From Platerodrilus igneus (lineage: Eukaryota; Arthropoda; Insecta; Coleoptera; Lycidae), in contig JARFIW010000453.1 in NCBI GenBank assembly GCA_036346225.1, positions 2,046,001 through 2,110,000 on the forward strand: 64,000 nt of DNA, in the 5' to 3' direction. This document shows positions 12,802 to 25,305 of the stretch, piece by piece (within the stretch, counting starts at the first letter, position 1; the number at the start of each line of letters is the position of its first letter). The notes under the pieces are model-generated. The model made no database searches. It was not told where the DNA came from and saw only the letters and a program-made list of their open reading frames with translations. Both the position numbers and the translations under genes were made by a program.

Positions 12802-13013
12802 TCTAAATACGTATTTCGACCACTAAGTGGTCATCATCAGTAGAAAACAGCTAGCTTGCAATTGCTAAACTGACAGTTTTGCTTCTGAGGATATTCCTCT
12901 CACCAATTAGACTGAAGTGAAACTTTGCAATTATTAAAATTAAAGCTAGTTGCTAGTTTTTACTTCTGAGGATAGTCTCCTCAGCAATTAGGCTGAAATG
13001 AAACTTAGTAAGT
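12802..13013 (-). repeat. Hammerhead-like motif plus paired repeat, copy 1
   Basis: On the minus strand 12,840-12,801 reads CTGATGA, one extra T, a 6-bp stem GACCAC/GTGGTC with a 3-nt loop, then GAAA and the palindrome TACGTA. Flanking TTTCTA and TAGAGA can pair as stem I. This is the layout of the short hammerhead ribozymes in PLE terminal repeats, with one inserted base next to stem II. Beside it, two similar ~70-80 bp units (12,849-12,929 and 12,944-13,013) each carry TTCTGAGGATA and GAAACTT. The second has a perfect CTGAGGA/TCCTCAG hairpin at 12,966-12,984. Confidence 0.6.
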
Positions 13014-13714
13014 ACAAAATTCAATAGTGAACTGAAACAAACTCCAGTTTTTAAATTGTTTTACTATGTATTAAATTGTAGATCTTACATTTCAAAATAA
13101 TCTACTTTAAATAACTAGCTGTCTGTTTTATGTTCGAAATTAATTACGTAACGTACCTCACTGTGGACAACAACATACTCATGACGACGTTTCGGCAAGT
13201 ACTGATTCCTTTCATGCTGTATGTATCTGTTTAAATACAATCTCGCTTCTTACGTGCTACGTTCTGGTACCTGCTTGCACTTACTTGAATACATTTTATA
13301 TGGAATATAAGCTCCGGTCTAATTATCTAATAATTTGAACTTCACAATAATTGAAATTAATTAAATTTAGCACGCTTATGTAGAAATACTGCCTTTTGTT
13401 ATTAAACATAAACGAAAATTCTTTTAGAATATTTAGCAATCTTTCAGTTAATAAATGAAAATTTTCTTTTAGAATGTTTAAAAATGTGATTTCTCTATTA
13501 CTAAACATAATTAAAATTTTCTTTTAGAATAGTGTTTATGTGTTAAGTGTAACTAACATATCTTTATACAGTGCATTTCAAAAATATGTCTCCAATGTCC
13601 TATTTAAAAACAAATGTCTAAATAAATTACTTTTTTTTGTATTTTCCTTATTTTTAAAATGAAACCTGTATCATATGATATAGAATATGATCTTCCTATT
13701 ACCTTTAACCGCAG

Positions 13715-13715
<1 letters not shown>

Positions 13716-13768
<53 letters not shown>
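13716..13768. repeat. (TA)n microsatellite absent from copy 2
   Basis: About 26 TA units lie between TTTAACCGCAG and TTGATATTAAGG. In copy 2 (near 21,360) the flanks meet without the tract. Confidence 0.95.
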
Positions 13769-13770
<2 letters not shown>

Positions 13771-14541
13771 ATATTAAGGTAATTCGAATATCAGTTAACC
13801 AGTAGCTCGATTCAACATATAATAATACAAGATTATGACACAAACGAATGAGATGATTTTTGCCTTTGGTAATTAGGTAACACACCATTTCCAGAATTGT
13901 TTTGTGTTGCTAGTGATTGTAAAATAAAGTATTATAATAGAGAGCTAATACTTGAATTAATTGTAGTATTTCAGTAATACTTTTATAACGCACATTCAAA
14001 ATGATAGCATTGTGAAACAATATAATTGAAGAAATGAGTTTAAGCGATTTTTAGGTATGATGTCGATTACAGATCTATGGCATTGCTCAGTATTATGTAA
14101 AAAGTTAGTATCATACATTGACATTACAAAATGATAATATTACTAATTAAATACAACACAAAAAAAATTCATGTCCAAATAAAATGTTGAAGGTATAATA
14201 ATTTAGAATTAATTGTATTTGTTGAATGAATACATTCAATCCTGTTAATATTGATAATTTTTGTTTGTTTTTTGTGTATATATGATGTTTAAAAAATATT
14301 CTCTAGTCTTAGTAGTTATTGTTTTAGCCTATAGACTTATATTTCATTATTATACGTTAGCTTATATTTTGTTATGCCTAAATATTTTAAAATATGAATT
14401 AGAAATATCTTTCTGGTGTTTTTAAATAAATCAAGTCTGAAAATTATTTATTTATTTATATTAAATACTTCTGTTCCGTTTATATTTTAAATTTTACTGC
14501 CAATTTTATTAATGCATTGAGTTTGTTGATTATTTTAAATT

Positions 14542-14862
14542 TGCCGCGGTATATTTAAATTTATTAGAGTGGAATTTCCTTGGTTTACTGAAGCAGCCAA
14601 CAAGTGTCGTGAGTGGTGAACGTTGTTATTTTGCATGTGCAAGCAGTGTATTGATTGGAAAATCCACGAAGCTCAGGAGAGAATCGATTCGTCGTTCGAA
14701 CGGGCCGCATTGTTTTTACAGACACGTTCCACATAGAACAAATGAGATGAACCGCTTGCTACAGAACCGCTATCGTTATAAATGTGCTTCGCTTCACCCG
14801 CAAAAGAAGAGTAGTAGTTGTTACATCGTTTTTTTCGTCGGCACGGATGCATAATTAACAAG
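14542..14862 (+). promoter_or_regulatory. Candidate non-coding first exon with splice donor, copy 1
   Basis: This segment is clearly richer in G, C and CpG than its surroundings (for example TCGTTCGAACGGGCCGC) and ends in AACAAG followed by GTGAGT, a consensus 5' splice site at 14,863. That combination is what a promoter-proximal first exon looks like. The 81-codon open frame here begins at GTG and is broken in copy 2 by a one-base difference (CGCTTGCTACAG versus CGCTTTGTTACAG). If it is an exon it is therefore probably 5' UTR. No TATA box is obvious and no downstream exon could be assigned. Confidence 0.4.
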
Positions 14863-17800
14863 GTGAGTGCTTTAAAGTAAACGCTCTGATTTGATGAAAA
14901 AACATTAATTATTTGTTTTTTGTTTAACTATCACTTTTAAATTTTATACAGTCCACTTTTCTCTCCTAATTAGCTATCGCAGTTTACCGCAATATTATAC
15001 AACTTCATTCATGAGACAAAGTAGTGGTGGCTCTCCCCTTATGTTTAAAAAAATCGGTTATCGTTTTTTTTTCAGTAATTTTTTACTTCTCCAACAATTT
15101 ATATTAGTTAAAACTTCATTAGTTAATTAGCACCGAAAGGTTTCCCGAATCCAGTGTAAATTACTAACATAACGTAGTTCCATTTGTTTGCATCTAGAAT
15201 TACAAATGAACACCTATCATTAAAAACTTTTTAAACCCATTGGGAAGATGCCAAACTAATGAACAGTAAATCCTTTGCTGTTAGTGATTTTTGTTTGATA
15301 ATAGACTCACACCAGTTAAATTATTTCAAATTTGTCATTTCTTATAGAGATTGTTATGGGTAAAAATGACGTTACGTTATTAATTTTGAATTTAAATGTA
15401 TTTAAATATTCCTATGGCATTTTTGTTAAAAATTTGTTTTGAAATGTTTTCAGTGTTAATTGTAGACTGGTGATTTATAAAGGAAGATCAACGATTAGTT
15501 TTGCTTTTTTTGCAGCTTACCAGATAGACGTTATTTTTATGACAAATCGCCAACAGCTCCATAATCATGTATATGAAAAATATAATGTTACTACTTGCAA
15601 TGTTTTTAAGTTTTACTTTCATAACTTACATCAATATCACATTTGTACACGAGATACTGCACTGTTCAAACACGAGCTTACGAAACAGCTTTAGTTGTCA
15701 CATATGTGCTGTAGTGTTCAATTAAAACCCTTTATAGTAGTATCAAAAATATCCCTGTGTATTATTGATTTTTCATGCCAGATTGATGCTATAGAAATTT
15801 GAATCAAAATTGAATAAAATAATCTTATTCAAAATGTAATGGTAAAAAAGCAAAATGCTTTTTATAATTGTATGTAAGTAGTCTTCTACTTGTGCCATTT
15901 ACTACAAACTGCATAACATGTACATCATTGCAAATCTGTAATTTTTCATGATTACCTAGTTAAGCTGAACTGATTTGTATTAAGGGTACATTTGTACCGA
16001 AGGTTTGCTGAAACGGAAATGACATTGCTCGTGTATTAAATAAAATGTATGGGAAAAGTAGAATATGATGGGTAGAGACCTTTGTATTTTTAATATTAAA
16101 ATTAGTCTACAATGAACCATAACTTCCATTTGTCTTATTCTTTCGGAACCCACTGATTATTTGCGACACTTTGATATTAAATATTAAACCTGTCGGAAGT
16201 AAATGAAGCTAAAGATTTTTATGTTTTCGACAAAGATGTAGTTAATTTTTAGAATTAGTTAAAAAGTTTAAATGTAGAAACTACTATTTGGTACTTTTTA
16301 TCAATACTGTTAAATTTCGAGCTCGATTATTACTGACGTAATTAAGAGTTGGCTATAATTCAATTCATTTTTTAATTGATGTATTTCCGAACTGCATGGA
16401 GCAAGACAATCTTTAAACTTTAACTGTATGCAGACATAATGACACTGAAGAATTGTTATTTTAATGGTTGTACTTGTGAATTGAATGTTAATATAAACGT
16501 ATTTATGGTGGTAAGTTTTAAATGAACGACTAATAGTTCTTTTTAATATCGTATTTACAATTTCAATATAATGTAATTCAATTAGAAATATACAGTAGAA
16601 AATTTTTTACATTTTATAAATTTCTATTTGCTATTAGAATATAGTTATATGCGATGGGTATATATTCTAATATCGATTACATATTACAACACAAAATATA
16701 TTATATCAGATCTGGGATGCTTTTTAATATATGTGCTCCTGATTATTTAATAAATGTTGGTGCATCACTAGTGTTGAAAATCTACAACTATGATTTCTAA
16801 AGTTGTATGTGTATACCTTATTTTATAAAGTTATGTTTTTGCCACATGTATATATGATAGTTCTAAATTATTATAACAATTTGCAATGCATGAAATTATG
16901 CTTGAATCTTGCAAAATGAACAGGATCTGATCTGTTTTAATGGTAAAAGTTGCACTTTCCTAGATTAATACTGAAAATTATGGCTCGTATTTAATGTTTT
17001 CTACTTGTTGAATACCTTATTGTACATTTTCACACTAACCCCATGTTACTGGCTATTAATCTTTTATTGTTTTTATCTATATAATATAAGGATGTCATTG
17101 ACATATACTGTTTAAAATTATTATTTACTGATTGCAATTAATTGTATGTTGTTAAACTATTACGGTATGAGTTTTTGAAATAATCAATTGTTACCCTGGA
17201 AGTATAGAAAACATGTAACTTGCAACCTTCTGAATGTTATATAAAGTTTATGCTGGATCGTTCAAGTTTAACCTGTATTTCTTTGGGAAATAGAAAATTT
17301 ATTAAAAAGTTTTTAATTTTAAATTTTAGTCTGTATTATTTAAATATAGGGGGTAAGATTTATCTAATATGAAATTTTCAAAATTGTTTCTTTTTCATGT
17401 TTAGCTACCATAACGTTACTGATTTAGTCATTGCATACAATAGAGACTTTTATTTAAAAACCATAAACCACGACCGTTTTCAAAAAACTTTATACAAAGC
17501 ATTGCTATGTAAGTATTTAAACACTTTCTGAAAATAAACTGCAACCATTTGACTAATACTGATGTACATAAAGAGGCAACTTCTGAATGTGATCTGTGTC
17601 TGAACTTAATTATTGAATCTTTGTAGAATAGTAGGTAGTTGATGGACATAATTTTTTGCAACATTACAACAATACAAAACAGTCTAGTGCCAGCACTTTG
17701 CTATTGCAAAGAGACACCCATCAATTTTAATACATAATAATAATTTGTAAAAAACACCTGGAGTGTACAAATAATTATTTTATATATCAATGTCGGTTGT

Positions 17801-19449
17801 GTTAACGAGCTTACACATATGCCTAGTAAAATATTCCTGGTACTATTTTAAATAACAGTTCCGATATGCAGGACATTGACAGCAGCGCTGCAACGGCGGG
17901 ATTTCAAAACGCTGATTTAAAAAACATTCCTAATGTGGGGAGCGTGCATGTGCATGTAAATATTTATTTATTGCTGTGTTTTGAAGCTACATTTGTTGTA
18001 CACCAAATGCTGTGAGATATCATAGCTCGTTTCACTTACCTACTGTAATTCCTTGCCGTATTTCAGAAAATACCACTTTTCAACACAGACACTGAATCTC
18101 AAACCTAAATTTAAAATTCATTTCCTTGACTGTATTAAACCTTTGCTACGATACTAAAGCACAAATATTTACAAATAATATAATAAAATATCGAATAATG
18201 CAACTTTTTACAATATTAGATCGAGTAATAAAAAAAATAAAGGCCTAAGTTTCAGCTTACACCAACAATAATTTTATAATTTACTTACAGCATTTGAGTA
18301 TATTCACAACCATTTTACTCTTTCAAAAATATACCTTTTCTGCACAATAAGTGTAAACTGCCTTTTGTAGTACAAATAATAAATTTCCTAAATAAAAATC
18401 AGAGATTTAAATTGATTAAACCTAAAAGTTATACCTCTCACATTAAAAATTATCAAATTACAAAATACTATACAAATTACAGATTTAAATATCTTTATAA
18501 AGTCTCGTACAAAAAATCCCAAAGCTTAAACGTTATTCTAACCTTTATTCTCTATTGTCTCAAAATAACTCCGGACTCACCAGCCCTTCAATACTTTAAA
18601 CTCCAAACAATACAAATATTAGGATTGCATTCTCGTATCAATTAATAATAAAATCTAAGTCACAACGTGATTGTTCTAGTTTTGGAGTAAAACCGTGAAA
18701 GACAAGAAGAATGAAGAAGTCCTAAAATAATCCCCGATTACTTAACCTATTCAAAAAAATGTAGGTCTAAGTTACACTTTTTCCAAAATTGGCAAAAATT
18801 AGCTAACTGCAGATACTATAATAATTATGAATACTTTAAACTTGCACTAATTTTTATTAATCACTGTATTCTTGATAAATAGCTTCATTTGTTTGTAGAG
18901 CGACAGGAATTAATTCATTAAAACTACGCTCGTCTAATTTATAACATTGTTCAGGAAATTTTCTATTCTCAAAGAGTAATAGTTCTGCTTAAAATCACGT
19001 CCGCTCCAATAATAGTGGTTTATATTCACAACAAAGCACACTCAACAATGCACAAATCGCTGTTATTGATCAAACGTAAAATCAAACCAATTCAAACTGC
19101 TATTTGTCCAAATGTTACTTCATAAACAGAATATTTACTTTGATGTCTAGACTTAGCACTGCAAATGTTAATGGAATAATAAACTATTAAATAAAATTAA
19201 GTGTGTACATGCATGTAACAATAATAATTAATGGAATTTTCAGTGAAATTAACGATTTTTTCTTAATAAAAGTTTCAGTTGATAATAAACGAATGATGTC
19301 AGTGAAATATACATCCATTCAAATAATGTAAACAGTAGTTCTATGTACCGAGTGTTTTCAATAAAAGATCAAGTTTTTATTATGAATCATTAAGTTTGCT
19401 GTAATTTACAAAATGGTTCTTATTTCTCTTAGGAAAACTCTTTTATTGA

Positions 19450-19454
<5 letters not shown>

Positions 19455-19501
<47 letters not shown>
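19455..19501. repeat. (TA)n microsatellite, copy 2
   Basis: Counterpart of the tract at 11,783-11,826, slightly different in length. Confidence 0.95.
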
Positions 19502-19508
<7 letters not shown>

Positions 19509-20475
19509 GCAGTTATATATACACCTTTCAGCTAGCGCATCAAATACCACAAATACAAATATAATGAATATAAATTATTCTTCTCACAAACCACATTTTA
19601 AATACACAATTTGCACTACTACCCTAATAAACAACTTTTAAACATGAGAACTATTTATCAATAAATACTTAATTAAATATTTTCAGTAGAATTATTATTT
19701 ATAAAAGATATTATCTATTTACTGCTATCTTAAATAATCATTCCTATAGAAAGTTATTCATCTAATTTAATATCCCTCCTTTATACAGTATTAAACTTGC
19801 TGAATTCTGTATGTTTATTATATTTTATCTAATCGCAAATCTTTTACGTGAATTTGCAACCTAAAAAATTAATTTTTTATGAAATTACTCGATTGAAACA
19901 AATTAGTTTATATATCTGATCTCTAACAGCCAAGTGCCACTTTGTGGGTTGCTTTAAATCTGAACGAGACGCCGGTTTGCAACAATAAAATAAAATTGTA
20001 TGTAAAATAACAAATGTGGTGAAAAAATTTACCGCATTTAAAAACTATCACAACACTATAACACACCTGTTTAGACAGAAGGTTAAAGGAGGGTTAAATG
20101 GAAGGAAATAGGGTTGGTATCCGATATTAACGAAGCTGTTAAACCGGCGCGAGAGAGCTTATAATGGAGTGTTGAGGCATACTAACTACGGAGAGCTTTA
20201 TTGTTGCGATAAGAAACCCTCTTTTGTTGATCAACGCAAAATAGTGTGTGCCTTGATCACTGAGGAACTTACTATTTATTTACAATGGGCAAAGGCCTCA
20301 ACAAACAAGTACCCAATTTTTTACAAATCAATACCAATGTTTAATTTTTTTGAAAAATTGTTTAAGCAGTACAACTTCCACTTAAATAGCAAATTTATCT
20401 TCAAATCTTTGATTTCATGAGTCAGTGTAAAAGTATAACTCCCTTTGCCATAATTTTCTTTTTTAATGTAATATC

Positions 20476-20687
20476 TCTAAATACGTATTTCGACCACTAA
20501 GTGGTCATCATCAGTAGAAAACAGCTAGCTTGCAATTGCTAAACTGACAGTTTTGCTTCTGAGGATATTCCTCTCACCAATTAGACTGAAGTGAAACTTT
20601 GCAATTATTAAAATTAAAGCTAGTTGCTAGTTTTTACTTCTGAGGATAGTCTCCTCAGCAATTAGGCTGAAATGAAACTTAGTAAGT
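20476..20687 (-). repeat. Hammerhead-like motif plus paired repeat, copy 2
   Basis: Identical in core to 12,802-12,840: minus-strand CTGATGA at 20,514-20,508, stem II GACCAC/GTGGTC, then GAAATACG. It is followed by the same two degenerate repeat units. Confidence 0.6.
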
Positions 20688-22141
20688 ACAAAATTCAATA
20701 GTGAACTGAAACAAACTCCAGTTTTTAAATTGTTTTACTATGTATTAAATTGTAGATCTTACATTTCAAAATAATCTACTTTAAATAATAAGTAGCTGTC
20801 TGTTTTATGTTCGAAATTAATTACGTAACGTACCTCACTGTGGACAACATACTCATGACGGCATTTCAGCAAGTACTGATTCCTTTCATGCTGTATGTAT
20901 CTGTTTAAATACAATCTCGCTTCTTACGTCCTACGTTCTGGTACCTGCTTGCACTTACTTGAATTATCTAATAATTATTATCTAATAATTTGAACTTCAC
21001 AATAATTGAAATTAATTAAATTTAGCACGCTTATGTAGAAATACTGCCTTTTGTTATTAAACATAAACGAAAATTCTTTTAGAATATTTAGCAATCTTTC
21101 AGTTAATAAATGAAAATTTTCTTTTAGAATCTTTAAAAATGTGATTTTTCTATTACTAAACATAATTAAAATTTTCTTTTAGAATAGCGTTTATGCGTTA
21201 AGTATAACTAACATATCTTTATACAGTGCATTTCAAAAATATGTCTCCAATGTCCTATTTAAAAACAAATGTTTAAATAAATTACTTTTTTTGTATTTTG
21301 CTTATTTTTAAAATGAAACCTGTATCATATGATATAGAATATGATCTTCCTATTACCTTTATTGATATTAAGGTAATTCGATTATCAGTTAACCAGTAGC
21401 TCGATTCAACATATAATAATACAAGATTATGACACAAACAAATGAGATGATTTTTGCCTTTGGTAATTAGGTAACACACCATTTCCAGAATTGTTTTGTG
21501 TTGCTAGTGATTGTAAGATAATGTATTGTAATAGAGAGCTAATACTTGAATTAATTGTAGTATTTCAGTAATACTTTTATAACGCACATTCAAAATGATA
21601 GCATTGCGAAACAATATACATAATTGAAGAAATGAGTTTAAGCGATTTTTAGGTATGATGTCGATTACAGATCTATGGCATTGCTCAGTATTATGTAAAA
21701 AAGTTAGTATCATACATTGACATTACAAAATGATAATATTACAAATTAAATACAACACCAAAAAAAAATTCATGTCCAAATAAAATGTTGAAGGTATAAT
21801 AATTTAGAATTAATTGTATTTGTTGAATGAATACATTCAATCCTGTTAATATTGATAATTTTTGTTTGTTTTTTGTGTATATATGATGTTTAAAATATAT
21901 TCTCTAGTCTTAGTAGTTATTGTTTTAACCTATAGACTTATATTTCATTATTATACGTTAGCTTATATTTTGTTATGCCTAAATATTTTAAAATATGAAT
22001 TAGAAATATCTTTCTGGTGTTTTTAAATAAATCAAGTCTGAAAATTATTTATTTATTTATATTAAATACTTCTGTTCTGTTTATATTGTAAATTTTACTG
22101 CCAATTTTATTAATGCATTGAGTTTGTTGATTATTTTAAAT

Positions 22142-22464
22142 TTGCCGCGGTATATTTAAATTTATTAGAGTGGAATTTCCTTGGTTTACTGAAGCAGCCA
22201 ACAAGTGCCGTGATTGGTGAACGTTGTTATTTCGCATGTGCAAACAGTGTATTGATTGGAAAATCCACGAAGCTCAGGAGAGAATCGATTCGTCGTTCGA
22301 ACGGGCCGCATTGCTTTTACAGACACGTTCCACATGGAACAAATGAGATGAACCGCTTTGTTACAGAACCGCTATCGTTATAAATGTGCTTCGCTTCACC
22401 CGCAAAAGAAGAGCAGTAGTTGTTACATCGTTTTTTTCGTCGGCACGGATGCATAATTAACAAG
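22142..22464 (+). promoter_or_regulatory. Candidate non-coding first exon with splice donor, copy 2
   Basis: Counterpart of 14,542-14,862 with about ten base changes. The donor AAG/GTGAGT (22,465) is preserved while the open reading frame is not. This favours an untranslated exon, or a former exon, over coding sequence. Confidence 0.4.
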
Positions 22465-22994
22465 GTGAGTGCTATAAAGTAAACGCTCTGATTTGATGAA
22501 AAAACATTAATTATTTGTTTTTTGTTTAACTATCACTTTTAAATTTTATACAGTCCACTTTTCTCTCCTAATTAGCTATCGCAGTTTACCGCAATATTAT
22601 ACAACTTCATTCATGAGACAAAGTAGTGGTGGTTCTCCCCTTATGTTTAAAAAAATCGGTTATCGTCTTTTTTTCAGTAATTTTTTACTTCTCCAACAAT
22701 TTATATTAGTTAAAACTTCATTAGTTAATTAGCACCGAAAGGTTTCCCGAATCCAGTGTAAATTACTAACATAACGTAGTTCCATTTGTTTGCATCTAGA
22801 ATTACAAATGAACACCTATCATTAAAAACTTTTTAAACCCATTGGGAAGATGCCAAACTAATGAACAGTAAATCCTTTGCTGTTAGTGATTTTTGTTTGA
22901 TAATAGACTCACACCAGTTAAATTATTTCAGATTTGTCATTTCTTATAGAGATTGTTATGGGTAAAAATGACGTTACGTTATTAATTTTGAATT

Positions 22995-23863
22995 GCCCAG
23001 AAGGGACGGGAACTGCGTAACAATTTTTAAGGCGCACCCACTAAGTTTACAGTGGTGCGGGAGTGGATTTTTATAACAAAATGATAATAAAAATATAAAA
23101 TAGCCGAAATATAACACTACTTCACAAGTTTTACTTACCTTGGAAAGTTTACTAACGATCAAGATTAAAGTGTGCCAAACCGTCATATTCTAGCAATATC
23201 GTCGATATATTTGCTACCCCGGAAGACTGTTATTTCAGATAGCTCTTTTGACTTTCTATTGAATTATAGAAATTCTCGAAACAATGGCCTCTCCCAGATA
23301 TGACTTCATCAGTGGGGGTAATTGGATATCTTCTTACAATAGTCATCTTACTTATCTTATAACTGTAAATAAAATTCCATCCAAATGTAGACTCTATTAA
23401 CTCAAAACATTGCACTTTAAAAACAAAACCTAATTTAACCTCCACTGACCAGATATTATTAACAGAACTACAAAGAAACCTTAATCTGAAAGTAATACTA
23501 CAATTTCATTGCATTAGATCCCTAAATTGCCTTATAAGACGTTTTGTAAATCCCAATTACTTGGAAATGTCCCTTACTTAGAAATACGTAGCACAATCCC
23601 AACTTCTGTTTCCACCATTCTCAGGTTCATTAAAAACATCAAATTTACACACAAAACAATGCTAATGGCCACGAGTGAGTTGACATCGTTTAAGTCATCT
23701 AGGCCTAGAATATTCATAAAAGTTTGCTCATAAAATTATTTAGTTTGGTCCCATTTGATGTGTTATTTTATTGCTAATACTTTCTTCGTCAAATTAAGTA
23801 ATATTAACCGGGAAAATATTATTTTTGTTTTGATAACATGTTATGAATATACTGTTTATTACA
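22995..23863. other. Spacer between duplication and LINE
   Basis: No supported gene. The ORFs here (minus 23,230-23,445 and others) have no domain signal. Part may be the 5' UTR of the following LINE, since the segment near 23,500-23,860 precedes its ORF1 directly. Confidence 0.4.
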
Positions 23864-25051
23864 ATGAGCCAGAATCAAGAAAGAACTTCAAGGACTATTG
23901 AAATTATTTAAGGTAAGAATGGACAACTTTGAAGCAGTCTTGCTAGATACGTTACAGACACCAGGTATGTCTTCAAAAATTCAACATTTGGTCAAAAGTT
24001 TTAATCAATTTAAAGTTGATATACACAATACGGTCAAAGAATTAAATGAACGTATCTGTATGATTGAAACAAAAGTAGATCACCTAGAGAACTTCTCAAG
24101 ACGAAATTGTTTACTGCTTCACAGTTGATGCATCCCAACGCAATTAGGTTTAGTTTTAGTTATAATTAAAAAACTCATTATCCGTGATTTGACATTCTTC
24201 TGTTGTTATATGATATAATCTAGATAGATGCTTTGCAAAAAACATTACAAAATAATCAAGTTGTACAAGCAATGTTTCTAGAACTGTCAGACAAAATTAA
24301 AATATTGTTTTAAAAGTGTAATATCGTTTTTACCGTGTTGTGTTTGAGTTTATGAGTGATACAATTTCACGTACCAGCCGTTATTTGAGCAGAAGAAAGT
24401 TCGAACGCAGTTGTTGGAGTAAGGCTCTACAACAATTTCTGCTAGATCAGTTGAAGATCATTCGGTGCAATAATGGGTAAGTTTAATTTGTGTGTATCAT
24501 TCACAAGTCGCTACCTATATATATAGTCCATCCCATATTACAGGGTCATAGACCCAAACAACGGTGTTCCCAAATGTGAAGATGAGCAATTGGAAAATGT
24601 TATAACTGATATCATTAGAAATAAGTTACAGTTGGGTATAGTTAAATCTGAGATGTTTGATCGAATACATCGTGTCGGCAAACCATTCAAACACAAGAGT
24701 CGTCCTATTATTATAAAATTTTCGTTGTACCATCAGCGTCAAACTGTCTGGAATTGTAAAAAGCTGTTGAAGGGAACGAAGTATATTCTTACAGAATCAC
24801 TTAGTACTTCTGGTTTTCAGTTACTAAGATATGCTTGGGAGAGGTTTGGTCTTAAAAAGAGTTGGACTATCAATTCTAAAGTGGTAGTACTTTTACAGAA
24901 CGGTGAAAAAGGTTTGTTACCACCTGAACTGAGCTTGATGAAATTATTGTGGTTACTGAGGAATGTCAACTTCGTAGTAAAACTAAAAAATAGCTACACT
25001 ACTTCTTGCAATTACAGCCAATGCGTTAATAATTTTCATGATTTTCATTAA
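23864..25051 (+). pseudogene. LINE ORF1 (RNA-binding protein), interrupted
   Basis: ATG at 23,864 opens a short N-terminus, and a one-base shift then leads into DNFEAVLLDTLQ and a coiled-coil-like stretch (LVKSFNQF, TVKELNERICMIETKVDHLE) ending in NFSRRNCLLLH at ~24,125. The frame resumes near 24,546 (DPNNGVPKCEDEQLENV) and continues through RIHRVGKPFKHKSRPIIIKF and LLKGTKYILTESL to ~24,900. That is the conserved C-terminal nucleic-acid-binding region of LINE ORF1 proteins. About 420 bp between the halves are foreign to ORF1. The protein would coat the LINE RNA. As it stands it is disrupted. Confidence 0.7.
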
Positions 25052-25305
25052 TTTAAAAATTATTTTTTAGTTGTGTATGAGACATGTAAATAATTACAGA
25101 CCAGTTATGTTCCAAGATTCAGATTGCTAAAGGTTTAGATCACTTTACTTCGAATATACTGTGATTCAATTGTATGAGAAATTTTTTACCTGCAGAGTCC
25201 TTTATATTCATGTTTATATCGGCATCCTGCCATTTATTTTTTGTGCTTGTGTTTAAGTTTAATGTGTGAATGTTTGTATGAATGGTGTAGTCTGTCGAGA
25301 ATTAT

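Larger units (their letters stand above)
7717..15395. repeat. Tandem duplication, copy 1 (~7.68 kb)
   Basis: Sequence from the word ATGTATTTAAATATTCC at 7,721 is repeated from 15,396 with an offset of 7,675, and colinearity holds to the end of each copy. Copies differ by scattered substitutions, homopolymer indels (for example a G run at 10,261) and patches near 11,650-11,900 and 13,130-13,330. A (TA)n tract at 13,716 is absent from copy 2. No transposon termini bracket the unit. The junction shares only a few bases of homology (TTGAATT / TTTAAATGTATT), which suits unequal exchange or replication slippage. An assembly haplotype artefact is also possible. Confidence 0.93.
15396..22993. repeat. 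Tandem duplication, copy 2 (~7.60 kb)
   Basis: Direct repeat of 7,717-15,395 in the same orientation. It ends at TTTTGAATT (22,986-22,994), after which unrelated sequence begins. The internal features repeat in order: 74-codon frame (15,470), TA tract (19,455), 83-codon frame (20,169), hammerhead-like block (20,476-20,687) and first-exon-like module (22,142-22,464). Confidence 0.93.

Noticed and set aside
13604..13888. Minus-strand ORF with a long IYIYIY run
   Set aside because: Translation of a (TA)n microsatellite. The same artefact appears at 33,468, 35,014, 37,204 and 39,169.
14609..14854. 81-codon plus-strand ORF in the GC-richer block
   Set aside because: Starts at GTG and is broken by a one-base difference in duplication copy 2. 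Better explained as untranslated exon sequence.
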